Assembly (NCBI GenBank): GCA_029718625.1
Contig: CM056378.1
Span: forward strand, 63,077,027-63,141,026
Reading direction: 5' to 3'
DNA length: 64,000 nucleotides
Source: Synaphobranchus kaupii
Taxonomy: Eukaryota; Chordata; Actinopteri; Anguilliformes; Synaphobranchidae
Position 1 is the first letter of the stretch. Each line of letters begins with the position of its first letter. This document shows positions 21,422-34,200 of the stretch, one piece after another. Both the position numbers and the translations under genes were made by a program. The notes below the pieces were generated by a model. It did no database searches. It was given only the letters and a program-made list of their open reading frames with translations, and was not told the origin of the DNA.

Positions 21422-24400
21422 CTTTATTTATATAGCACCTTTGTGTGCTTTACAAGAGAAACAATAGAAATCAATAACACAGGTATTAAGATAAGATACA
21501 AATAAGATAATAATAGTAATACACAAGTTGATAATAATAGTAGAAATTAAATAAATTAATAATATAAAAATAATAATAAAAATAAGATAAAATAATAATA
21601 GGAATAAAATAAATTGATAATGATAAAAACAATCCTAAGATATAAAAAGCATAAAACAAGTATAAGAAATATAAAAGAAATATAAAATATTAACAATGGT
21701 GTTAAAATAAAAGGGTGGAATTAATTGGTTTTGAGCTGTTTCTTAAAACTATCTACAGAGGTTGCTTGTCTTATTTGTAATGGGAGTTTGTTCCAAACCT
21801 TTGGTGTATAAGAGCAGAAAGCTGCTTCACCATACTTTTTGTAATTCATTGGGGCATTGAGCAAGCCAGACGATCTAAGGGAACGGTTTGGAACATACAA
21901 GCAATCACAGAGGTATTAAGGTGCTAAACCATTTAGGGCCTTATAAACAAGTAAAATAATTTTAAAATCAATCCTCAACGTTACAGGGAGCCAGTGCAAT
22001 GAGGCTAGGACTGGTGTAATATGTTCTCTTTTCCTGGTTTTTGTGAAAATTCTGGCTGCTGCATTTTGTACAAGTTGCAGCCTATCAATAGGTTTTTTAG
22101 GTAATTGAGTAAAGAGTGCATTGCAGTAATCTAAACGAGAGAATACAAAGGCATGGGTCAACTTTTTGGCATCTTCCAGTCAGAGGTAGGGTCTAACTCT
22201 TGCAATATTTCTTAAATGAAAAAAGGCAATCTTTGTAAAATTGTTGATATGCGATTTAAAATCCAACTCAGAGTCAAGAATAACACCCAGGTTTTTTACT
22301 TCAGGCTTATTCTGTAGAGCCAGACTTCCAAATTTGCTTAATATCTTTTCTCTCTGTGCATTTGTACCAATTATAAGAATTTTTACTCATCCACTGTGTA
22401 ATGCTGGATAGGCAATTTATCAAGGGATCTAGGGCATCAGTATCATCTGGCGCTACAGATAAATATAACTGAGTGTCATCAGCATAACAATGAAAATTCA
22501 CTCCATGATCACAAATAATTTTTCCAAGTGGCAGCATATACAGACAAAACAGTAAAGGAACAAGAATAGAACCCTGTGGAATACCAGACAAAATGTCATG
22601 CTTGTCTGAAACATGGTCACCGAGACTAACAAAATATCTTCTGCCAGTAAGGTAAGTATTAAACCAGTTGAAGGCTTTGCCTAAGAGACCAATCCAATTT
22701 TCAAAACGGTTTAGAAGTATCCCATGATCGACTGTATCAAAGGCAGCACTCAGATCAAGAAGCTCAAGAATAGAAACATTTTTATTATCAGCGCTCACTC
22801 TAAGATCATTGATTACTTTTACAAGCGCTGTTTCAGTACTGTGTCCCCTTCTAAAACCGGACTGAAATTTTTCATGACTCTTGTTGTCCTGTAAGTGTTT
22901 AAAGCCAACTGTTTAAAGACTGCCTTTTCCAATATCTTACTCAGAAAAGGCAGGTTGGAATTAGGCCAAAAATTGGTCAAAACAGAACAATCAAGATTAT
23001 GCTTCTTCAGTAAGGGCTTCACTAGAGCTGTTTTGAGTGCATCTGGAAATATGCCTGTTTCTAGAGAGCAATCTACAATGTACAGTACATCACCAATCAA
23101 ACTATCTAAGACCTCCTGAAAGAAAGTAGTGGGAATTGCATCCAGGGATCAAGTGGATGACTTCAACTGCAAAATTATTTTCAAAAAAATGAGTTCCCCT
23201 TCACTCATTTTACAAAAATAATTCAGATTTCCCCGAGAGCCACTAACAATCAGATTTTTTTGATTTTCAACATTATTCACAATACCAGCTCGGATATTAA
23301 AGATTTTATTATCAAAAAATGATGCAAACTCCTCACATTTGTTCACAAAACTAGAAAGGATTTAAAAGGCGATCGATAGTAGAAAATAAGATTCTAGGGT
23401 TGTTCTCGCTTTCACTGATAATCTTTGAGAAGTATGCCTGCCTCTCACAGCATAAAGCTTTGTTATAATCATATAGGGATTTTAGCCTATAGCCTGATGT
23501 CGTTTGTGCCAGCATGAATAATAACAGTAGCAGAGTGGTCTGTGTTTACTGTCGGGACTAAATGTGCAAGGTCAGAAACTCTCGGTCCGGGGAAACAGTG
23601 TACTTTAAAATCATTAAAACGTTAAAACCTTAAAACATTAAAACGCAGCTCATCCTCATCGGACCCAGTGTTGGGACCGGAGTGAATGGCCGCCCTAGCC
23701 ATACATGGCCATTCTTGTGTTTACGCATCTGTCGCTCCAGTAGCTTATGGATCTCAGCTCTGCTTTGATGTTAATAAGTTCAGTTTCAGTGTCCACCTCA
23801 CCGCTGCTCTCCATGTCTGAATGCTAAAATAATAAAATGCTAAAATCGAACTAAAAATTATAAAACAATAAAATGATTAAATAATGATAAAATGCCAGAA
23901 TCGTGTCGATTATTTCAGCAGTCAACTCGCAGTCTGAATGTGAAAATAATAAAATGCTAAAATCGTACTAAAAGTAATAAATAAATGATAAAATAACAAT
24001 AAAATGATACAATAATATAAATAACAAAATGATAAAATAATGATAACATGCCAGAATCGTGCCAATTTTTTCAGCAGTTTACTTGAGCTCTGTCCCGCAC
24101 AAACTCAGCAGACTCTGACGTTCTCTCATGTAATCTTATCATACATAATATAGACTATAGGATATTAGTATCTCCCTGGGTTATACTTGTCACTTAGGGC
24201 CTGGAAAATATCATTCCAATTTACTGTGTGTTGACATGTGCTAGATGAATGTAAAATTTTCCTTGGAGTGAAAAAAACTACTGAGAAATGTCATCCCACA
24301 GCATGCAGCAAAAGATTACATACTGTAGCGTACAGATAAGTGATGTTTTATGATTATGCTACATATGAGGTGTGTTTACCAGTGTGTTATCAATGTCTTA

Positions 24401-26210
24401 AAGCATCATAAGGGGCAAATGTATATGCTTTATAATGGAAAAAAATATTTTATTAATTTTATGACAGGTTATAGATATCTATCCCCCTACACTGATTCAA
24501 AGATTGATTAAAATATCCCACTTGAAAATTATGCAAAAGTGAGTTTTATGATTTGTTGTTAAATATATAATTATTTTTATGATTTAAAGTCTGCACTTTA
24601 GCCTATTTGGAAAAAATAAACTAATCTAAGTTTTAGTTAAGCCATTTTCTAAGTTTCTGTGATGCGCATACCTGGAGTTATAAAGCCTAAAACCAAGGAA
24701 AATTTTACATTCATCTAACACATTTCAGTGCACAGTGAATTGGAATCTGAACAAAAAACGTTTCCAACGTATAAAAACGGCAAGTTACTCATGCATAGCC
24801 TACAAAGCACTGTCTTTAAGTCATTAATTAAAACTTGCAAAAACTAGGCCTGCCGTTAAATGTATTGATATCAAAATGAGGCCAAGTTACAACAAACAAT
24901 ATTGCTTGTTGTAGCACACTAATTAAACTAGCTCTATTCCAAAGCAATGCTACCCAGCGTTTCCTAAATTATTTCATGTAACTTGGTCCTGTGTTTTTTC
25001 ATCTTACCATCTGAAGAGAATATGGTCATTGAAACCTGATGTGCCACATCAAAGCATCAAATGGCAATCATTTATAGCGGAAATAATTTGCAATTCAGAT
25101 GTGATACACTGAGAAATGTAAAGAAATTAGTACAGTATAGGCTATGTTTGAAAAATTGTCTGCATCCAGTGCTTTGGTTAATTGAAAAGCACAGCATGAA
25201 TTAAGTGAATAATAATAATCATTATTATTATTATTATAATAACAATAATTATAATAATAGTTCTTAATTTCCCCAGTTCTTAAATTTTAGGGGGACAGAT
25301 AAGGCTGTCTCAGACATCGGGGGGGGGGGGGGGGGACACCCCCTGTGCAAATGATACCTATGATTTGAATATAGCCAGCGACACTTAAGTAGTTTTATTT
25401 TTCATTTTAACTGAATGGGGCTGAATGAAATGCCAGGCAGGTGTAGCCAACGAGTTGTTTGTAAAATGTGGCTACTTAGCAGGCTACACCATGTTTTGGT
25501 TAAAGAGTAACCTTAACAGTGAGAAATTCTGTTTCACATGGTCACATTCTTATGTGTGAAAAGCATAACGTGCACATCGATTTTGTCGCAAATAAAAAGA
25601 TTTATTTTTTTCACGGTGTCAAACATGAGTCTCCAGCATCCAAGTCTACAACGATAACCACTAGGCCATAACCTAGCTACATTCTAATTGAAGTGTGTAT
25701 AGAGTGAAGTGGAATCTGGTACTGGACCATGTCGGCTTACTGACTTATGTTTAAGTATAATTTTAACAGCTAAAATTTAATATTGTAAAATTTATTAGCC
25801 TTTGCAATAAAAATACGTTCTTTCATGTGAAAAGAACATTCTTATTTGTGAAAAGCATAACATGTGCAAATCAAACAAAAAAACATGATTGAGCCACCTA
25901 TGAACATATACACTACAGTAGGCTGAAGAAATTGTGAAATACACTCAAAATGTGAAAATAACAATATCAAACATATGGCACAAGACAGTGGTGGAGTGGA
26001 AAAACTAATGTGCATATTTGAAATACTACAAGCAATAATAAGTAAGTAATACTTACATAGGAGGAAAATATCTGTCATGTTCATAGGCATATTCTCAGAT
26101 ATTTTTTCTGACACACATAAATGCAAGCAAGGCGAGGATTTTCTCTAGCCATGCTGACGAGCCAAATTAGTAAAATCTTGTGAAATTAGCAGGAAAACAA
26201 CAATTACGCA
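20410..26210. mobile_element. Large inverted-arm element (family X), interrupted by a LINE
   Basis: The left arm runs 20410-21360 and resumes at about 24125-24330. The right arm is at about 24690-26210 in inverted order (for example 20940-21270 matches the complement of 25880-26210). A second copy of the same arm without the LINE lies at 61590-62400, and an arm end lies at 35460-36250. Comparison of these copies defines the LINE insertion cleanly. No transposase frame is seen. G-run and AAT microsatellites lie within (about 25318-25335, 25205-25260). Confidence 0.65.
21361..24125 (-). mobile_element. L2/CR1-like LINE, internally deleted but with both ends
   Basis: Read on the minus strand, the order is: a 5' region with two similar AT-rich units of about 120-150 bp (about 24085-23815); an ORF1 start at 23814 (MESSGEVDTETELINIKAEL); an SGNH esterase block around VIIHAGTNDIRL (about 23490-23525); a direct jump to the ORF2 linker (RQAYFSKII, FSTIDRLLNP); RT with LLDLSAAFDTVDH, GIPQGSIL and YADDTQLYLS (22800-22310); the C-terminal SRLDYCNALF block (about 22130); and a 3' tail ending in GCTATATAAATAAAG and an AAT/ATT microsatellite. 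ORF1 has a stop soon after its start, ORF2 is frameshifted several times, and the whole endonuclease is missing. Confidence 0.82.
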
Positions 26211-28078
26211 TCAGTGTAATGTACATGTACATTCTTGCGTTTTGCAATTCTGCATACCGGAGTGCCTCTGATTCTCAAAGGTGTGTGTGGCATAGTATGT
26301 GAGCGGGAGCGAGCAAGGAGGGGAAGCGGTCATTTAATTAGAGTGATGAGCACTATTAGAACGTTACCGCTCCAGTTCGCTCCGGTACCACTCAGCCTAG
26401 AATGTCTTGCTTCTGCCAAGAGTTCTAATTTCAACAGTGAAAGATGAAGTTTTGGAAATATTTTACAAAAGCCCCAAACAAACAATACAAGTAGGTTATA
26501 CCCTACTTGTACCCGCATAGTTCTAAATGCTTGAACTCCCGGATGGCTGGAGTGCAAGACTGGGCTTTCGTTTTGAAGCTCACTTCCTGGTTGGGCTGGG
26601 AGCGGCAATTGTGCCGTTGCTCACTAGCGCCACTGCGATTGCCTCCAGTATAGGTCTTTCAACATGTAAGTCAATGGCAGCAATGTGGTCAAAATACTCA
26701 GTCAATAAATTCTTCCCACAAAAAAATTTAATTGCAATAGGTGCCTTTCCTTCATCTAATGCCTCTGCGTGTGCTGATTTTTAAAAATATTGTGTCGTTT
26801 GGACAGGGTATTAACATTTGTTCAGCACCAATCAGAGGGACAGGTTGAGTCCTCTTCGGCTCCACGGAGCAGGTGCAGTTTGTAACTTAATACAAAACGT
26901 AATAAATTGGATTTATTAACAAAATATTCTCTCCTTTTCTTTTTTCCTGTTCTGACAGAAAGGGAAAGTGGTATATTCTGATAACCAATATAACATTGAA
27001 AATCACATTAGCTATACCAGGCAGAGGGGTGCTAATATAACCCACCTAGGTTAACTTCCTGACATCATCTAGGCTAATGGAACTGGTTCCTCTTAAAGGA
27101 AATAATTCTTGAGCGTTCAAGTATCTAAACTGATTAGGAAAATCTCCCCAGCAAATAGGGAATTTGTTTAATTTATACGCCAGTTGTATGAGAGAAATAA
27201 CCCACTTCAGTGACAAAGCACTTTTAGCACATAGCAGGCACACAGAGAGTATACAAAAAAATACAGTTATTACGATTTTCTCAGTAAGAAATATTTTTTC
27301 TTCCATTTTTTTAGTCCACAAATGAAAAGTAGGGCAAAGCCATTTTCTTTAGCAGGAAAACACACAGATTCTTGATTGACCTCAAAATAAAGTGCCACCC
27401 CTTAGCAATGAGTAAAAATTAAATAAAAAACTGTCTCAGTGTTGTAGTGCTATTTTTAGAAGTGAGGGAGCACTTTTGTGTGTTCTCCGTGCTCGGAGCC
27501 AAGTCTTTACAACTTGCTGATGATGACATAAATCGCAGTTTGTAAGGAGGAACTGAATCGAAAGCACCCATATATAAGCTAGCCAAAACAATGCAAAGTA
27601 CCTAGCTAGCTAACACAGCTGATGATATGTTGACTAACGTTAGCTAGATAATTTTCTCTAAAGTTAACATTACATTGATATGACTTTAGCGGGCTGAGCG
27701 ACAAGCGCACTCACATTATCAGTGATCTTCTGTTTGGTTTTGTTAAATAAATCGACTGCATTGAAAGCCAATACCACAACATTATCAGTCTACAGTACAG
27801 TTTTATTTTCTAATGTTGGAGATTACCACCCTAGATGTTAGCTTACTTGTCTGAAGTTATCCTGCCAAGCGTTTTGGCGTTTTGCCAAACATACCTCCTC
27901 CCGCAGTAAAAACACCTGTGAAACCGCAGATTGGAACTCACACTTTACCGGCAGGAAAACATTCCAAACTCTCTCGACAGTCCTCTTCTCATAAACCCGA
28001 CTGACGGTAGGTTATCTAACAGACTTAGCCAGTGTAACAGCTGAATTTTACGTGGCTAACAGGGTTTCTATTGAAAAC
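26211..28078. other. Intronic repeat-like sequence, no gene supported
   Basis: The block at about 26510-26700 has the look of a dispersed fish repeat, but I see no second copy here. Long minus-strand frames at 26330-26608 and 27046-27321 show no family resemblance. Confidence 0.4.
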
Positions 28079-28323
28079 TTAAAGTGATACTTCAGTCAAA
28101 AACTGACTTTTCCCATTGAAAACCGATGTTTTGGGTTAGATTATGATCATACACAACTGTTTATGTCCGAAAATCTCATGTTTAGTCAAAATGTTTTTTT
28201 CTGAGTTTTTGTGTAGGCTTACCAATACGCTGGTTTCCGGGGATTCGTGACATCACGAGATCCTTAACATAAAAATGGGTGGAGTTGAGGTGGTCCTAGG
28301 GGTGGTCTCGGCTGGGCACGTGG

Positions 28324-28330
28324 TATAAAA
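28324..28330 (+). promoter_or_regulatory. TATA box of the THAP/TTAA element
   Basis: TATAAAA follows a GC-richer stretch (GGGCACGTGG) and lies about 195 bp before the ATG at 28523. Confidence 0.5.
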
Positions 28331-28522
28331 GCAGAGACCAACGTTTTTTTTTTCCTCTTTGAGACTGAGACCCTTGTACTGCTAACTAGCTAGTTCAAGT
28401 TCAAATGCAAATTGCTTTGTATTACTGCTAACATTAATATTACGACTTATATCGAGCTACATAGGGAGTTATTCATTTAGAATGTCTTACTATTTGGTAT
28501 CTTTAGCTAACTTGCCTGCATT

Positions 28523-28770
28523 ATGCCAAGGAGTCAGAGATGTATCGTTCCTCTGTGCAACACCATGTTAGCTGTCATAATCTGCCGAGAGACCCAGCGC
28601 TACTTAGCCAGTGGCTTCAAGCTATCGGTGTAGAACACGCGCACTTCACACCGGACTGCTACCACAACTTAACTGGCTTTGAGATGGGAAGTGGAGCTAT
28701 GAGGACGCAACAATCAGCCATGTTCAATATACTAACGTTACTGTGTGACTGGATTTTGCTGTGTATTTGA
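28523..28770 (+). pseudogene. THAP-domain remnant of a Kolobok-like transposase
   Basis: From the ATG at 28523 the frame reads MPRSQRCIVPLCNT, providing the CX4C start of a THAP domain. After a frame change the ORF of 28540-28770 continues with HNLPRDPALLSQWLQAIGVEH, containing the Pro and Trp of THAP. The final Cys-X2-His block is not intact. No catalytic domain follows inside the element. Confidence 0.6.
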
Positions 28771-28815
28771 ATGTATTCAATAGTAACGTTACTTTAAGCA
28801 GACAAACAAGCTAAC

Positions 28816-29043
28816 TTACCATTCGGTTACATCCCCGGTCCTCTCCTCGCAAAGACGTTGCTCAACCAATACAGCCGGGGCGGCGGCTGCTGCTGCCAGT
28901 GGCTCGAATGAATACGGCTGTATTGCCCGAGCAACATCTTTGCGAGGAGAGTCTTCCACCACAAACGAATCCTCTTCCTCCACTTCAAACTCCTCCACCA
29001 CAAAACTCCCTGCAGTACTGCTGTCACTCTTGTCGCTCGCCAT
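28816..29043 (-). CDS. Acidic ORF opposite the THAP remnant
   Basis: The 75-residue frame (MASDKSDSSTAG, an E/V-rich acidic stretch, then ARAIQPYSFEPLA, then an alanine run) lies in the same TTAA element on the other strand. The IQPYSFEPL block recalls the start of P2X7-tail-like proteins seen in fish repeats, but this is from memory and weak. A 23-bp inverted repeat (28841-28863 with 28929-28951) is built into it, so one part may be an inverted copy of the other. Confidence 0.4.
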   Translation of the reverse strand: MASDKSDSSTAGSFVVEEFEVEEEDSFVVEDSPRKDVARAIQPYSFEPLAAAAAAPAVLVEQRLCEERTGDVTEW

Positions 29044-29239
29044 TTTGTTGTTTGTTTAGTGAGGAGAACGCAGGAAGGAGTCAGTTCACCAAGACACACC
29101 CTTTCACTCCTTGACCATATGAATATTCATAATGTGACTACGTGGCATCATCGTCATATGACCACACCTACTCACGAGTTCCAGTTCAAATTGAAGCGGT
29201 AAAAAAGGCCTTAGAAAATGCTCTGCAGTATCTCTTTAA

Positions 29240-29662
29240 GCTTGCTTTCTCTTCAGTAATGACGACCACTATAACTTAAACCTTTCTCACAGCGACTTCT
29301 TCCTCTACCCCTAATAACGTCCAATTAACCTCTTAATACCAAGGGCAAAATATACCAATTCTCGCCTGTTTTTACTAGTGACAAACAAAGCTGTTTATCT
29401 CAAAAACTGTAAAGGCTACAAATATGGTTCATAACTTTTATTAAAACAGAGAACTGCACTATTATGACTAAGTAGTCATAATTCATATACATACACTTCT
29501 TGCTACTTAACTACAACAATTTATGTACAGAAATTGTGAAAAAACAAAAAACGGGTACCTAAATTCAAATTTCAGATTTTTTACCTGATGAGCTACAATA
29601 GCTATGGAGGAAATAACTCCTCTTTCTGATTCCTCAATATGCTGCCTATCTCTGCTAAAGAT
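29240..29662. other. AT-rich intron sequence
   Basis: No coding or repeat signal recognised. Confidence 0.4.
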
Positions 29663-29665
29663 ATG

Positions 29666-31653
29666 GGGCCCTATCTTGGCGATCTTGGCGCTTAGTCTAA
29701 GCGCATGGCGCTAAGTCCATTTAGGGCGTGTCCAAGTCCACTTTTGCTATTTTAACGGCGTGTTTTTTTGGCGCTAAGCACGGCGCATGGCGCAACTGGG
29801 CTGAACCTAGTCGCTTCATTAATTATAGGTGTGTCTTGGGCGTGACATTCAATAAACCAATCAAAATGTCATATCCCATTCCCTTTAAAAGCCTGCTTTT
29901 CCACCTTGGCGGATTGCTTATGATGCCGAAACAGACATGCTCGTGCGTGTTTAGTGTGATCAAGGAATAGGCTAAATGGAGTATGATCAATATTATTCGG
30001 ACTAACCATTAGCCTATGAGTTCCCGGTAATTCCAGACAGGGCTGTTATTTTACAAAATATGTGCGGTTAAATTTCGTTAAAAGGACCTGCAACAGCTGA
30101 GAATAAGCTATCAATGGCTTCAGTCTCACCTTAGAAAACGCCAAATTAGCCTGCTTGTTCAGCGAATTTCGTTTGATTATGCAATGAAAGTGTCAAACAT
30201 CAATTCCAAGAGGCTGTTCTCATGGAGTTCTCAAAGTTCAAGCTTCATCCAAAGTTCATTAGGCTACCTGCATAGTAGGCTAATATTGATTAATAACATA
30301 CATACCGTTATTTTGCCTTAATGATGACACTAAATAGCCATACAATAAAGCTGTCAGGTTCACGCATATTTACCCTTGTTTAATAATGTCCTGTTTATGG
30401 AAATGTGACCAACCTGTTTTACTCGTAGCGTAATCCTTTAAAACAATCCACTTTCCCAGGAAGACCGTTAAACGTGCGACTTACAGCAGGGGAAACAGAA
30501 CATGCAGCTCACGTGCAGAGAATGGCATTAAAATTAATTGTGAATTAATTGTGTAACGTGCTGCAAATTTGTTTTAGTTTCTAATTAGACGCTTAGTTCT
30601 CTTTAAAATCGTTTTGTTCAGTTAAGGAATAACGGGTGAAATCAGCTGGGTTTTAAACGGTGAGAGTATGGAAACCTGGTCACTGTAATTTAAAAAAATA
30701 TGAAGGACGAAGAATAGCTAAGGTTACAATTTAGTTAACATGGTGACATCTCCGTTTTTTAACCATAGGCTATCGAAAAAAAACCTTATGCACAGCGAAT
30801 TCGCTGTAGCCTAGGCTATTTGAAAAACAATAAATGCAATATTCACTGGACAAGGTTTTGAACTTTTTTCAGTCACAAACCATTCTATTTACTTACAGGC
30901 TGTATTCATAGATAAACAGAGCTGTATTGTAATGACATCTGAAGCGCATTTTCAGAACTTAAATGTCCGTCTATTGCCGTGCGCGAGTTTTCCATTGAAT
31001 GACAATTCACGCATTAGGTGCAAAGACAATTCGCGCATTAGGCTTGATAGCTATAGGTGTTATCAGCTCCTTTTTAATGGATAGCCATTGTCCCGTACCA
31101 TCGCACATTGCCTGGATGTTGATGGAGTGGGCTGAGAGCAATGTAATGTGGCATTGTTTCCCTTCGCTGAGGGAAAGGTATGTGGACCTATGGAACCTTT
31201 TATTATTATGCATTTTTGATATAGCCTACACAATAATAATATTTCACATTGTGATCTAGATATTTTAGTCATGCCTGTGCACGCCCCTGTGTGTAACAGA
31301 CAGGAGGGTATGCGCGTTGTGCACACGCCTATGTAGACGCACTTATTATATGCGCCGTTAAAATAGCATGTAAACAACTGCGACATGACTTTAGACCAGG
31401 TTTGTGGTGGTTCTAGCGCAAGCGCTTTCTGCTGGCTCAAGATAGCAATACGCCAAAAAGAATCCTGGCCACTCCTCATCTTAAGACCAACACGCCCAGT
31501 TCACTAATGATGGCGCAAGACTAGTTAATGGCGCAATGCTAGTTTGACGGCGTAAGCGTTAGGCGTTATTATGGACCTAGCGCCGGGTGTAAGATAGCAA
31601 AGACACTTGCGTTTGCGTTAGCGCCGCTTTGCGCCGGGTGTAAGATAGGGCCC
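29666..31653. mobile_element. 2-kb inverted-repeat DNA element (GGGCCCTATCTT ends)
   Basis: GGGCCCTATCTT at the left mirrors AAGATAGGGCCC at the right, with ATG on both sides (29663-29665 and 31654-31656) as a possible 3-bp duplication. Subterminal parts are full of GGCGC/GCGCC words, and the block with AATAAACCAATCAAAATG and CATTCCCTTTAAAAGCC is typical of a widespread fish family. PIF/Harbinger fits a 3-bp duplication, but the superfamily is not proven. No transposase is recognised. Confidence 0.75.
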
Positions 31654-31656
31654 ATG

Positions 31657-33309
31657 GTGTCAATATCTCAAATCATTCAAATTCTACAGAGCTTTTTTTC
31701 AGGTGAACCATTTCGGTTACCAAAGTTGGCACAAATTGTGCCAAATTGTGCAAAATGGCCCAGGTTCCAGAAAAGTCTCAATATAATTTATTTTTTTAAG
31801 TTTTACAATAAAATCTGATAATTGGCAATAAAAGTTAATTTAGATGTGTTTTTGGTGTGTTTAATATTACACAACTAACTAGCCTAGCCGTGGTCCCCAA
31901 AAAGCTCTGCCTCATTAGCCAGAAATTAGTCCAGGTATATAAAAATCAAATGTCCACCCTAGATAAAATAAACGCCTGCATAATAATCAACAACAACAAA
32001 CTCATCCTCATGTTATCTCTCCCTCGTGTTAGGTCATGCATAAATTGCCTGAATAACCTAGACATAACTAACCAAAAACTGTATGAAAGAAACTGTAAAG
32101 TAAAAATATAAACAGCGCATTTACCTTATGAATTGTGCTTTGCTAAACAGAATGTAGTGAGCTACGCTACAAGGTAAAAACACTGCGCCATCTCGGTTTG
32201 ATAATTCCTCTTACACAGGGCTGCACTTACTTGTCTCAGACACAAATAGATAGCTAGCTGCTATGTGTAATTTTGCTGGCTAGCTTGCCATTGTTACAAT
32301 ATAGTAATGGTAGCTATATTCATTTAATTCAGAGGGATTTGTTTTATAATAACAGTGAATTCGCACTGGTATACCGGCAAAATAATCTGTTACCTTATAT
32401 CACTCTGCGTCACTGAGACCCCAAAACCATATTTCGGCTAGGACCTGCTGCACGGAGAAACACCGGAATAACCTAGACATTACATTACATTACATTCATT
32501 TAGCAGACGCTTTTACGCTACAAGGTAAAAAACACTGCGCCATCTTGGTTCGATAATTACACGTGGTTGCCACTTCCTTATACGCAGGGCTGTATTTCCT
32601 TGATTTACGACGGCAATGTGTTGAATGAGGGCTTGTTTGAAAGATAAGAGTCTTGGCTATTGGCTGGAATATTTGACAGACAGTTTTAAAACCCAATGGA
32701 AAGCAAATAATACTCGGAGTGGAGGCGGGTCGAAGACAGTTTTTCCCACTTCAGATAGGCCTATTGTGCTATCAGTCAAAGAAATACACCCAATTGACGA
32801 CGGTTTTGCATAAATCTCTGCAAACAAGTTCAAAACCACTCTGGCTAACATATACTAAGCCACGGGATTGGTACTCCAGAAACTGGCTGAGATTCACAAC
32901 GCCAAAGTGAACACAGCCGAACGAGTCGTAATCAAGTGCAAAAAAGCACAAGTCGGTTTAAAATTGGAAAAAAATCATGTACAGCCTTATGAAAAGTTTT
33001 AAAGTATTTTTTCTTGAAGCCTAAAGGTATAATGATTTTTCAAACCAAAGTTTTGTGAAATACAATTAAGCAGAACAGTTTACCAGCACATTGTTTATGG
33101 TGTGACATCAAGCTGCAATACATGTTTGAGAATTAGGTCAGAGTTTCCAACGTTATTCACGAAGTTTTATCTCGACGTTTTGGGCTTAAAAACCACTTTC
33201 CCAGAAGGAATGGATATATCTTAAGGATATTTAATCAAAATATTGAGGTGAGCAGTTTATTATATATTATTAAATTAATGAAATGTATAATTTAATAATT
33301 TCCGTAACG
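31657..33309. other. Intron sequence with an L2 tail and an internal duplication
   Basis: At 32477-32515 an inverted L2/SINE tail (TTACATTACATTACATTCAT with GCAGACGCTTTTA) is seen. Sequence at 32050-32230 is partly repeated at 32465-32602 (GAATAACCTAGACAT; CGCTACAAGGTAAAAA). Nothing else is recognised. Confidence 0.55.
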
Positions 33310-33989
33310 CCCCGCGTTACCATCACTCTGTTGCCAGATATGCAGTAGATATGGATGAATAACTTGAAGGGTTTCTTCTCCTGACTTATTTTTCCATAGA
33401 GTTCAATAGGGAAATTTGTCAGGAGAAACAACCCTTAAAGTGATCCATCCATATCTACTGCATATCTGGCAGCAGAGTGATTGTTTAAGGCTTGTTTGAT
33501 ACCTCAGACCCTTGTTGACTTACAGCCATTTTACCAACCATGTATTCCATACTGTTCCAGCATAATTTACAGCTAAATCTAGTCCCACCCCCCAATTCCC
33601 ATAGAGATCCATTCAAATGCAGAGATGTTATAGTATCGCTTGTAAGAGTACCAGAAAATAAGATATCAAGAGTCTTTTGATGTTGTTGGGGTCACAGACA
33701 TCAGGACGTCATGGCATGCAAAGGATATGTGACCAAATAGTAAAAAATTATTACTTTATTCTATATATAAATGCAGGGGGGCCAATAATTGTGGTCAATG
33801 TGGTTTTGTTAAAAATAATTATTTCTTGATGAGGGATTTTTTTTTCTCATAATAAATTAACGTCAATTAAAGGTTGGATTCTTATTGTTTTTTCAGTGTG
33901 AGATTAAGCTAATTCACCAAACGGTGAATTTTTTATAACCCTTTTTGCTCATCTTTACAGGGGGGGGCCAATAATTTTGTCCTCAACTG
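33310..33989. mobile_element. Tc1-type palindromic element, left end lost (end type CAGTTGAGGAC)
   Basis: The palindromic core is at 33320-33480, followed by the right arm to about 33740 (GGCATGCAAAGGATATG). The right end has GGGGGGCCAATAAT twice and finishes CCTCAACTG before TA. The left half of the element is missing. The terminal sequence differs from those of the other elements carrying the same core. Confidence 0.75.
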
Positions 33990-34045
33990 TATATATATAT
34001 TTTTAAAAAATTTAAAAAAGCCTTATATCCTCTCAGTTATATTAG

Positions 34046-34200
34046 TCTAAGACAGTGGTTCCCAAACTCGGTCCTCTGGGACCACTGTGTATGCTGGTTT
34101 TCATTCCAACCACAATTGCAATCCCGGAATTTTAACAAGATGTCAATTGTTCTTAATTAGGTGTTTCTCATATTTAGAGGGATTATTTACCCTCTTAAGC
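34046..34200. repeat. Fragment of a dispersed element (CAGTGGTTCCCAAACTCGG)
   Basis: It is a terminal-looking block shared with 18880-18985. It is cut by the LINE that follows. Confidence 0.5.

Larger units (their letters stand above)
28083..29235 (+). mobile_element. Second THAP/TTAA (Kolobok-like) deletion derivative
   Basis: TTAA at 28079-28082 and 29236-29239 flanks ends AGTGATACTTCAG and its counterpart CTGCAGTATCTCT. The 1153-bp element has a TATA box, a THAP start on the + strand and an acidic ORF on the minus strand. The ends differ from those of the element at 2.7-12.7 kb, so it is another family of the same superfamily. Confidence 0.7.

Noticed and set aside
31063..31479. 138-residue minus-strand ORF
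   Set aside because: It is inside the 2-kb inverted-repeat element and shows no transposase motif.
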